From positions 1 through 64,000 of the forward strand of contig JAIPDI010000010.1 of assembly GCA_021737785.1 (NCBI GenBank): DNA of 64,000 nucleotides, read 5' to 3'. The stretch is from Deltaproteobacteria bacterium (lineage in GTDB: Bacteria > Desulfobacterota > DSM-4660 > Desulfatiglandales > Desulfatiglandaceae). The notes below the pieces were generated by a model. It had not been told where the DNA came from and did no database searches. It was given only the letters and a program-made list of their open reading frames with translations. Position numbers and translations under genes: made by a program. Positions 18,422 through 25,419 of this stretch are shown one piece after another. The first letter of the stretch is position 1. The number at the start of each line of letters is the position of its first letter.

Positions 18422-20096
18422 AAAAAATGATGATATCCGGATCGGCGTATTTCTCTGCCATTGCGGATCCAATATCGCCGGATACCTGAATATGGAGGAA
18501 CTGGGGGATTATGCCGAGACGCTCCCCCACGTGACCTTTGTGCAGAGAAATCTCTATACCTGCTCGGAGGGCGGCATCAATGAGATTAAAAAAGGGATAA
18601 AAGAGCAGAATCTTAACCGGGTGGTGGTCGCCTCCTGCACCCCACGGACCCATGAACCCCTCTTCCGGAGCTCCTGCGGTGAGGCCGGACTCAACCCGTA
18701 TCTCTTTGAGATGGTCAACATTCGGGACCAGTGCTCCTGGGTTCATATGAAGGAGGAGGAGAACGGCACCAATAAGGCCAAGGATCTTATCAGGATGGGT
18801 GTGGCCAAGGCCGCCCTGCTGGAACCTCAGGAAGTGATTATATCCGAGGTCCAGGTCCGGGCACTCGTGATCGGCGGCGGCATTTCCGGTATGACCGCGG
18901 CCCTCGCCCTCGCCACCAGGGGGTATGAAGTGGTCCTGGTTGAGAAGGAAGAGGCCTTGGGGGGGATGCTGAACCGACTGAACCGGCTGGGGCCCACCAT
19001 GACGCCGGCAAGTGATTTTGCAGCAGAAAAGGTTCGGGCCGTGACCGATCATCCCAATATTACGGTGTTCACCCATGCCAAGGTTGCCGAGGTCCAGGGA
19101 TTCATCGGCAAGTATAAGGTGGACATTGAAACTGAATCGGGCGTCAAGAATATCGATATCGGCGTAATCATCGTTGCCACCGGGGCCCGCGCCTTTGTGC
19201 CGGAGGGTCTTTACCATTACGATGGAAAACGCGTGATAACCCAGTTCGAGATGGAAACGCTTCTCAAGGAGGGATTGAACCCTGATATCAAGAACGTCGT
19301 CATGATCCAGTGTGTGGGAAGCCGCAATGAAGAAAGGGCCTACTGCTCCAGAATCTGTTGTCAGACCGCTGTCAAGAACGCCATGCTTATCAGGGAACAG
19401 AACCCGGACGCAAAGGTTTCCATCCTTTACCGGGACATGCAGATGTATGGCGTGGAAAATGAAGAGATGTTCCGGGATTCCAAGGCCGGGGGGGTCCGGT
19501 ATATGTACTACGATCCTGAGAGACCCCCTCAGGTGGAACCTGACAAGGTCCGAACATATCACGCCCTCCTGGGGCGCGAGATAGAACTACCCGCCGATCT
19601 TGTCGTCCTTTCCACCCCTCTTGTCTCACAGGAAGACGCCGAGATCACCTCCCGGCTCCTCCGGGTCCCCATTGATAAAAACGGGTTTTTCCTGGAGGGA
19701 CATGTCAAACTGAAACCGCTCGATTTCGCCACGGACGGCATCTTTCTCTGCGGCAGCGCCCGGTTTCCGGCCAATATCCGAGAGGCCGTGGCACAGGGCC
19801 TGGGCGCCGCCTCCAGGGCATCCATCCCCCTGTCCAAGGGATCGGTGGTGGTGGAGCCGATTATATCGGTGCTGGCCGATGAGGATGCCTGCCGCGGGTG
19901 CGGGCTGTGCGTGGCCCTCTGCCCTTACGGGGCACTGGAGATTCAGCGTACGGAAACGGGGAGAAAGGTCCATGTGATAGACGTGGCCTGCAAGGGATGC
20001 GGCGTCTGCGCTGCCACATGTTACCAGCACGCCTTGTCCATAAACTCCTTCACGGACCGGCAGATCAGGTCCCAGCTGGAAGCGTACTTGGGTTGA
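18414..20096 (+). CDS. HdrA back half (FAD and ferredoxin domains)
   Basis: A 560-residue flavoprotein homologous to residues 926-1484 of the giant HdrA. It starts with IGVFLCHCGSNIAGYL and the [10 protein letters not shown] motif, then an FAD motif GGGISGMTAALALA near residue 150, CVGSRNEERAYCSRICC near 300, and two C-terminal ferredoxin sites CRGCGLCVALCP and CKGCGVCAATC near 490-540. The start is TTG at 18414, inside the last codons of the preceding gene (8-base overlap) with AGGAGAAAGCCG upstream, so the two halves are translationally coupled and probably form one HdrA unit. A hairpin begins in its stop codon (20093-20130). Confidence 0.9.
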   Translation: MPEKNDDIRIGVFLCHCGSNIAGYLNMEELGDYAETLPHVTFVQRNLYTCSEGGINEIKKGIKEQNLNRVVVASCTPRTHEPLFRSSCGEAGLNPYLFEMVNIRDQCSWVHMKEEENGTNKAKDLIRMGVAKAALLEPQEVIISEVQVRALVIGGGISGMTAALALATRGYEVVLVEKEEALGGMLNRLNRLGPTMTPASDFAAEKVRAVTDHPNITVFTHAKVAEVQGFIGKYKVDIETESGVKNIDIGVIIVATGARAFVPEGLYHYDGKRVITQFEMETLLKEGLNPDIKNVVMIQCVGSRNEERAYCSRICCQTAVKNAMLIREQNPDAKVSILYRDMQMYGVENEEMFRDSKAGGVRYMYYDPERPPQVEPDKVRTYHALLGREIELPADLVVLSTPLVSQEDAEITSRLLRVPIDKNGFFLEGHVKLKPLDFATDGIFLCGSARFPANIREAVAQGLGAASRASIPLSKGSVVVEPIISVLADEDACRGCGLCVALCPYGALEIQRTETGRKVHVIDVACKGCGVCAATCYQHALSINSFTDRQIRSQLEAYLG

Positions 20097-20130
20097 AAAC
20101 CGACGATGAACACCCGTCGCCCGTTTTCAA
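20093..20130 (+). terminator. Intra-operon hairpin at the HdrA stop codon
   Basis: TTGAAAAC (20093-20100) pairs with GTTTTCAA (20123-20130), and CGACG (20101-20105) with CGTCG (20115-20119), separated by a CCC bulge and a 9-base loop; TTTT follows. It sits in a 209-base gap before the next selenoprotein gene and may act as a partial terminator or RNA-stability element. Confidence 0.4.
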
Positions 20131-20305
20131 TTTTGATGCATCCGTAAAGAATGAGAATCTCGCGCAAAGACGCAGGGCTCGCGAAGATGGAGACAATAAT
20201 TTTAATGGGAGATTTCTGTGCTCTCTGAGGGCCTGGTGAGGAACCCGATCTTTTACGAGACCATCATTTTTCAATGTTCAATTTTCAATCTCATAGGGGG
20301 TTAAA

Positions 20306-21088
20306 TTGGCCGACTTCGTTCCTAAGATATTGACGTTTTGCTGCACATGGTGAGGATACGCAGCCGCAGACTTAGCTGGAGTTTCCAGACTACAGTATTC
20401 ACCGGATATCAAAATTGTTCGGCTCATGTGCACAGGAAGGATTGACCCGGCCCTGGTAGCAGAAGCGTTCGGAAGGGGCTTGGACGGCCTGCTGGTGGTG
20501 GGCTGCTATTTCGGAGACTGCCACTACATCACAGGAAATTACCAGGCAAAGGCCAAGCTGGACATGACCCGCAGGCTGTTCAAACACATCGGGATGAATG
20601 AAGACCGGCTGGCATTCCGGCAGTGTTCCTCAGGAGAGGGCTCCGTATTCGTCGACATCGTCACCGAATTCGACACCAAATTGCGCGGCCTGGGTCCGCT
20701 GGGTGGAGACGGAGACCGGGTAGCGGCCCCTGAACTCTACAAAAAGCTGGAGGCGGCCAGGGCCGTACTCGCCAGTGAAAAGATTCGATGGGTCATCGGG
20801 AAGCGAACCCCTTTCCTCACATCCGGAAACATGTATGGCGAGATCTTTACGGAACATGAGTTCAACCGCGCCATCGACATGATCATCGTGGAAGAGATGG
20901 AGACCCAGGAAATCCTCGCCAGCCTTCGTCAGGGCGCACAATCCGTCAAGGATCTGTCCGGCAACCTGGCCATTCCATCCGAAAGGGTATTCCGGTATAT
21001 CACCGCTCTCAAGCGAAAAGGGATGGTGGCCCTGGACAAGATCGCCGGCCAATCGCCAACCTTTCAGGTAATTCCCCAAGAGGTGTAA
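20306..21088 (+). CDS. mvhD: Long MvhD-type protein, selenoprotein (Sec16)
   Basis: A 260-residue MvhD with Sec at residue 16. The TTG at 20306, preceded by AGGGGG, begins MADFVPKILTFCCTW, then TGA (20351-20353), then [18 protein letters not shown]. In the short MvhD of the same operon this position is Cys ([15 protein letters not shown]). The second site is normal Cys here (GCYFGDCHYITGN), the reverse of the short MvhD. Residues 1-135 are the MvhD domain. The remaining 125 residues are an extension whose last 60 (SVKDLSGNLAIPSERVFRYI, ALKRKGMVAL) look like a winged helix. Without readthrough the ATG at 20426 would leave a protein lacking the first cluster cysteines. Confidence 0.9.
20373..20392 (+). 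promoter_or_regulatory. SECIS-like hairpin for Sec16 of the long MvhD
   Basis: TAGCTGGA (20373-20380) pairs with TCCAG(A)CTA (20384-20392) around a GTT loop, with one bulged A. The loop G lies 28 bases after the UGA. It is weaker than the other three because the loop is short. Confidence 0.55.
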
Positions 21089-21093
21089 CAAAA

Positions 21094-22767
21094 GTGGATG
21101 ATAAAAGCGTATTGATTGTGGGTGGAGGGATCGATGGGGTCAGCGCGGCCCTTGAAAGGGCAAAAAACGGGGAACAGGCGACCATCGTGGAAAAATTTCC
21201 CACTCTCGGCGCCGAGCGGATCCCCAGAGACCGGCTCATCAAACCCGGAGAGGCGTTTATCAATCCGGATTTGGACGCCGTGCGTCATCACGATAGTATC
21301 AGGATCCTGACCTACAGCGACCTAAAGAAGGTCAAAAAGGATAACGGGAAGATTCAGGCCCGCGTTCTGAAGCATAGCCTTAGAGTGGACAATACCAAGT
21401 GCACCGACTGCAAGGCCTGCATCAAGGTCTGCCCTGTCAACATGTTTGATGATTTTGACGAAGGGTTTACGTTCCGGACGGCGGTGGATTATTTTAATCC
21501 GGCCACGGGCGAGTACAACATATTTAAAGAAGACATGCCCGTCTGCCAGCGAAGTTGTCCGGTCAATCTGGACATCCGGACCTATGTCGGTCAAATCGCC
21601 GACGGGAACTATCTCGACTCTTTGGCCACCATCAGGGACCGGCTTCCTCTTCCGGGAAGCATCGGCCGGGTCTGTCCTCACCCTTGTGAGACGGCCTGCA
21701 ACCGGCAATACCTGGATGAACCGATCAGCATCTGTTTCCTGAAGCGGTTCGTAGCGGATGTGGAGCTGAACAAAGGGATTGAGCCGGTCTATGAAGTCCC
21801 TGAAAAGAAATACCCCGAGAAGATCGCCATAATCGGGGCCGGGCCCGCGGGCCTGACCTGCGCCTATCACCTGGCACGAAAAGGATATCAACATATTACC
21901 ATTTACGAAACACTCCCCGTGCCGGGGGGCTACCTCTGGGTGGGAATCCCGGAATACCGGCTTCCCAAAAAACTCCTGAAACGTGAAGTGGACCTTATTG
22001 CCGGTATGGGCATTGATATCCGCTACAACACCCGCGTAGGTGAAGACGTCTCTTTTGAAGATCTCAGAAAAGACAACGACGCCCTGTTTATCGGAGCGGG
22101 CTGTCACCGCGGGCTTAAGCTTCGGGTGCCCGGCGAAGATGAATATGAGGGCAAGGGGATTGTGGACTGCGTCACCTTTTTGAGAGAGCAGGCCCTTGGA
22201 AAACCCTTTGATGTCAAAGGCAAACTCATCGTGATCGGCGGCGGAAACGCGGCCATCGACTCGGCGCGGGTGGGATGGCGGATGGGTTTTGACGAGGTGT
22301 ACATCCTTTATCGACGGACCAAGAAGGAGATGCCCGCCAATCCGTGGGAAATCGACGCAGCCGAACACGAGGGGGTCATCCTCCAGTATCTGGCTGCTCC
22401 TGTTGAGATATTGGGAAAAGATGGGCGGGTCTCGGGCATGAAGTGCATCAAGATGGAACTGGGAGAGCCCGATGCCTCCGGGCGGCGCAGGCCTGTAGCC
22501 ATTCAAGGTTCGGAATACGTCATTGATGCGCAGACCATTGTGCCGGCCATCAGCCAGGGCACCAACCTTGATTTCTTAGGCGAAGATCATGGGATTGACA
22601 TCAATCGCTGGAATACATTTGACATCGATCCGGAAACAGGAGAAACCAATGTCCCGGGCGTTTTTGCGGGCGGAGACGTGGTAACCGGTCCTGATATCGC
22701 CATTCGTGCAGTTGCTGCGGGCAAGAAGGCGGCAGACGGCATTCATACCTATCTCAGGAGCAAATAG
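21094..22767 (+). CDS. Degenerate HdrA N-terminus fused to GltD/NfnB-like oxidoreductase
   Basis: A 557-residue flavoprotein matching residues 1 to about 565 of the giant HdrA. Residues 1-80 keep the FAD motif (VGGGIDGVSAALE) but have lost the NDCxxC/U motif: the segment reads PTLGAERIPRDRLI. A ferredoxin motif CTDCKACIKVCP follows. From about residue 150 it is GltD/NfnB-like: SCPVNLDIRTY, VCPHPCETAC, FAD site GAGPAGL, NAD(P)H site IGGGNAAIDSARV, and AGGDVVTGP near the end. It probably oxidises or reduces NAD(P)H. The start is GTG at 21094, six bases after the MvhD stop, with AGAGGTG upstream. The next gene starts at the base after its stop. Confidence 0.88.
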   Translation: MDDKSVLIVGGGIDGVSAALERAKNGEQATIVEKFPTLGAERIPRDRLIKPGEAFINPDLDAVRHHDSIRILTYSDLKKVKKDNGKIQARVLKHSLRVDNTKCTDCKACIKVCPVNMFDDFDEGFTFRTAVDYFNPATGEYNIFKEDMPVCQRSCPVNLDIRTYVGQIADGNYLDSLATIRDRLPLPGSIGRVCPHPCETACNRQYLDEPISICFLKRFVADVELNKGIEPVYEVPEKKYPEKIAIIGAGPAGLTCAYHLARKGYQHITIYETLPVPGGYLWVGIPEYRLPKKLLKREVDLIAGMGIDIRYNTRVGEDVSFEDLRKDNDALFIGAGCHRGLKLRVPGEDEYEGKGIVDCVTFLREQALGKPFDVKGKLIVIGGGNAAIDSARVGWRMGFDEVYILYRRTKKEMPANPWEIDAAEHEGVILQYLAAPVEILGKDGRVSGMKCIKMELGEPDASGRRRPVAIQGSEYVIDAQTIVPAISQGTNLDFLGEDHGIDINRWNTFDIDPETGETNVPGVFAGGDVVTGPDIAIRAVAAGKKAADGIHTYLRSK

Positions 22768-23580
22768 ATGATCTACGAAAAGCAAAAAAGGTATATTATC
22801 CCATTCGACGATGTCCCAACACCGAGGGCAGAGATGCCCGAGATTTCGGTGGATGAGAGGCGGGGAAACTTTGCAGAGGTGGAGACCGGGTTTCCCGAAG
22901 CGGTGGCACTGGCTGAGGCCAAACGATGCCTGAGCTGCCGACGTTGTCTGGGATGCGCCCTGTGCTGGGCCGAATGCGGGCCTGAAGCCATCGATTTCTC
23001 CCTCCCCGATGAGGAACTGGACCTTCAATTTGATGAGGTGGTTATCACAAAGGGACAGGACAACGCTTTTTATCCGATTGCCGCCGAGCTGGGCTTCGGA
23101 ACCTACGCAGACGTGATCACCGATCTCCAGTTCGAGCGGATGCTCTCACCCACCGGACCCACGGACGGTCTGGTGGTCTCCCCCCTCAACGGAGACATCC
23201 CCCGGCGTCTGGCCATTATCAAGGCCGATTCTAAAAAGGATGACGACGGGCGGTCCTCAGCACTGGTCTTGGGCGTCAACGAGGCGATCATCGCCCTGGA
23301 CAGGGTGGAGGGATTGGAGGCGGTCCTGGTGGCCCCTCTCAGCCAGGGATTCAAGGAGGAGTTCCTTTCAGAGGCTGAGCGGGTCTCCGGGCTCAGGATA
23401 GTGGACGGGGCCCCTGATTCTGTTGAAAGGACGGCCGAAGGAACCCCCCTGGCCCTCCGCTACTCCATGAATGGTCAGCAACAGGAAGAGGCGTTTGATC
23501 TGGTCGTGGTCCTCACCACGCCAAAGACTCTCCCCGAACTCGTTTCGTTGAGTAAACGGCTGGATGTGAATATCTCGTAA
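22768..23580 (+). CDS. Degenerate HdrA middle-region protein
   Basis: A 270-residue protein matching the part of the giant HdrA that follows its GltD domain. It keeps the ferredoxin-like CLSCRRCLGCALCWAEC (near residue 54) and the FERMLSPTGPTDG block. The next HdrA cluster motif (CVGSRD..YCSSVCC) is replaced by KADSKKDDDGRSS, without cysteine. With the preceding gene it forms a split, partly inactivated copy of the giant HdrA lacking the back half. It begins directly after the upstream stop, so the two are coupled. Its likely role is to wire the GltD module to the neighbouring HdrA and MvhD proteins, an inference from order and retained clusters. Last gene of the operon. Confidence 0.8.
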   Translation: MIYEKQKRYIIPFDDVPTPRAEMPEISVDERRGNFAEVETGFPEAVALAEAKRCLSCRRCLGCALCWAECGPEAIDFSLPDEELDLQFDEVVITKGQDNAFYPIAAELGFGTYADVITDLQFERMLSPTGPTDGLVVSPLNGDIPRRLAIIKADSKKDDDGRSSALVLGVNEAIIALDRVEGLEAVLVAPLSQGFKEEFLSEAERVSGLRIVDGAPDSVERTAEGTPLALRYSMNGQQQEEAFDLVVVLTTPKTLPELVSLSKRLDVNIS

Positions 23581-23935
23581 ACGGGAAGACGACCCTCTTT
23601 CCACCGGCCGTGACCCTGCCAGGCATCTGTTGAGATCCGGCTATCTCCCTGCGACGTTAAGCGTCTCTTGGCGTTCCGGCCGTTTCAATGGCCGGCAGCT
23701 GCATTGACTGAGGGAATCTCAGGGAAAATGCGATTCTCCACACCAATTTCCACGACTCGCACTCGCATATCGCAGCATTTCACGTCGATTCAAGATGATG
23801 AAGGGTCCTGTGACCGCAGAAGAGGGGGCCTCCTTTGAACCGAGGCCGTCACTTTGTAACCTTTTGACTTTTTTGTCTCTATAGTAAATACTCATCAGAG
23901 TGAATCGACATCAACTCTTGAATAAAAGGAACCCC
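23581..23935. other. Intergenic region after the Hdr operon
   Basis: About 355 bases. CCGGCC (23676-23681) and GGCCGG (23690-23695) can form a GC-rich hairpin with an 8-base loop, but no U-tract follows, so intrinsic termination is uncertain. No gene is supported; no clear promoter pair was found for the thioredoxin gene. Confidence 0.4.
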
Positions 23936-24454
23936 ATGAAGCTGAATAAAAGTATTTTATCTATCGTGGTATTCATCTGTTTTAGTTTTTTTATGTTGTC
24001 TTTGGGATGCAATAATAATGTTGAAGCCGGCCCGTTGGCACCCGATTTTTCCCTTTCAGATCTTTCAGGTCAGACAATTTCTCTGGAACAACACCGCGGC
24101 AGTGTCGTACTCCTGGATTTCTGGGCCACATGGTGCGGTCCGTGCAAGATGACCGTCCCTTTACTGGCCAAACTCCATGAGCAATACAAGGACAACGGCC
24201 TGGTCATCCTCGGCATTTCAGTGGATGATCCGCAGCTGATTAAGGACGCGGATCTACGCAACTATAAAAAAATGACTCAGATTGACTATCCGCTCATGCG
24301 ATTCAACCAGGAAATAATGGAGGACTATTTTTCGAGCGGGCAGATCGCCATACCCACCATGTTCGTCATTGACCGCAGCGGGCGGATCCGCGATAAGATT
24401 GTTGGATTCCAGCCTGATGCCCTTGAAAAATCCGTGGCCGCAGTGATTCGATGA
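23936..24454 (+). CDS. Thioredoxin-like (TlpA/ResA type) lipoprotein
   Basis: A 172-residue exported thiol-disulfide oxidoreductase. Residues 1-25 are a signal sequence ending SLGC, a plausible though imperfect lipobox, so it is probably anchored to a membrane outside the cytoplasm. The thioredoxin fold follows: APDFSLSDLSGQ, then FWATWCGPCKM with the catalytic CxxC, and the cis-Pro region IAIPTMFVID. Members of this family reduce disulfides during cytochrome c maturation or protect exported proteins; the exact target is unknown. AAAAGGA lies five bases before the ATG. Its stop overlaps the next start (ATGA), so the two genes are coupled. Confidence 0.88.
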   Translation: MKLNKSILSIVVFICFSFFMLSLGCNNNVEAGPLAPDFSLSDLSGQTISLEQHRGSVVLLDFWATWCGPCKMTVPLLAKLHEQYKDNGLVILGISVDDPQLIKDADLRNYKKMTQIDYPLMRFNQEIMEDYFSSGQIAIPTMFVIDRSGRIRDKIVGFQPDALEKSVAAVIR

Positions 24455-25290
24455 TTATCGATTTCCATACCCACCTTTTCCCCCCCGCCTTCAGGCAACA
24501 GAGGGATCAACTCGTTCATGAGGACCCTGCGTTTCAATCCATCTACAGCTTTCCCGATGCCAGGCTTGCAAGTGCAGAGGACCTCATCCGGAGTATGGAC
24601 GAAGAAGGGGTCCAGCGGTCGGTCGTCTTCGGGTTCCCCTGGGAAAAAGCCGGGCTTTATACCAGGCATAATGATTATATTATCGAATCGGTCCATCGAT
24701 ACCCCGATCGGTTAACCGGCTTCTGCACCTTTTCGCCCCGCGCCCCGGGGGGCGCCCGGGAGGCCGAACGCTGCCTGGAACAGGGACTTTCAGGCGTGGG
24801 GGAATTAGCGGTTTACGGCTCCGGGCTCACTTCAGAAGTGGTCAAGGGCATGAAAGACGTCATGGATCTCTGCTCTCGAACCAACGCACCGCTCCTCCTC
24901 CATGTAAATGAACCGGTGGGACACGCCTATCCGGGAAAGACCCCCAACACCCTCAAACAGATATACGACTTTGTCAGGGAATATCTCTCCAACCGGATCG
25001 TGCTGGCCCATTGGGGAGGGGGTCTTTTGTTCTACGGCCTCATGAAAAGAGAGGTGAAAGAGGCATTACACAATGTCTGGTTTGACACGGCGGCCTCGCC
25101 CTTTCTTTACACCCCTGAGATCTACCGGATTGCCGGGGAGATCGTCGGTTTCGAAAAGATCCTCTTCGGAAGCGATTATCCCCTCCTCAGTCCGGGGCGT
25201 TATTTCAAAGAAATGGTCTCAGCAGGCCTGTCTTCCGAACAAATGGACCAGGTCAAAGAGGTAAATGCCGCACGATTGCTGAAATTCTGA
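24451..25290 (+). CDS. Amidohydrolase-family (TIM-barrel) hydrolase or decarboxylase
   Basis: A 279-residue Amidohydro_2-type protein. Metal-binding motifs: DFHTHLFPP at residues 4-12, LLLHVNEPVGH near 150, LAHWGGG near 190 and GSDYPLL near 250. This family includes hydrolases and non-oxidative decarboxylases acting on cyclic or aromatic acids; the substrate cannot be read from sequence. It overlaps the thioredoxin lipoprotein by four bases. The last 72 bases and the following roughly 95 bases are duplicated at 28305-28470, on the other side of the sensor kinase gene. Confidence 0.85.
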   Translation: MIIDFHTHLFPPAFRQQRDQLVHEDPAFQSIYSFPDARLASAEDLIRSMDEEGVQRSVVFGFPWEKAGLYTRHNDYIIESVHRYPDRLTGFCTFSPRAPGGAREAERCLEQGLSGVGELAVYGSGLTSEVVKGMKDVMDLCSRTNAPLLLHVNEPVGHAYPGKTPNTLKQIYDFVREYLSNRIVLAHWGGGLLFYGLMKREVKEALHNVWFDTAASPFLYTPEIYRIAGEIVGFEKILFGSDYPLLSPGRYFKEMVSAGLSSEQMDQVKEVNAARLLKF

Positions 25291-25384
25291 CCTCCGGGCG
25301 ATTCCTTTCCTCTATTCTTCTTTTGTCCACCCCGCCCGCTGCCTCTGGATTCAACTCGTAAATCATCAAAAGGCCCTCATTACG
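25219..25384 (+). repeat. Direct duplication flanking the sensor kinase, copy A
   Basis: The 3' end of the amidohydrolase gene (from AGCAGGCCTGTCTTCCGAAC) plus about 95 downstream bases, ending near AAAGGCCCTCATTACGAT, recurs in the same orientation at 28305-28470. The coding part differs at only a few positions; the trailing part is more diverged. Confidence 0.75.
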
Positions 25385-25419
25385 ATTGAGAATGAGATTG
25401 GGCATGTTTCGCCTGAGTC

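Noticed and set aside
18135-19562. 475-codon open frame on the minus strand inside the split HdrA genes
   Set aside because: It lies antisense to well-supported HdrA coding sequence, has low-complexity His/Gly/Pro composition and no RBS; it is a shadow of codon bias.
20426-21088. Separate 220-residue protein starting at the first ATG after the UGA of the long MvhD
   Set aside because: This would drop the conserved FCCTW..GYAAADLAG segment, which aligns upstream in the same frame across the UGA and has its own RBS and TTG start.
21322-22506. 394-codon minus-strand open frame inside the GltD-like gene
   Set aside because: Antisense shadow without motifs or RBS.
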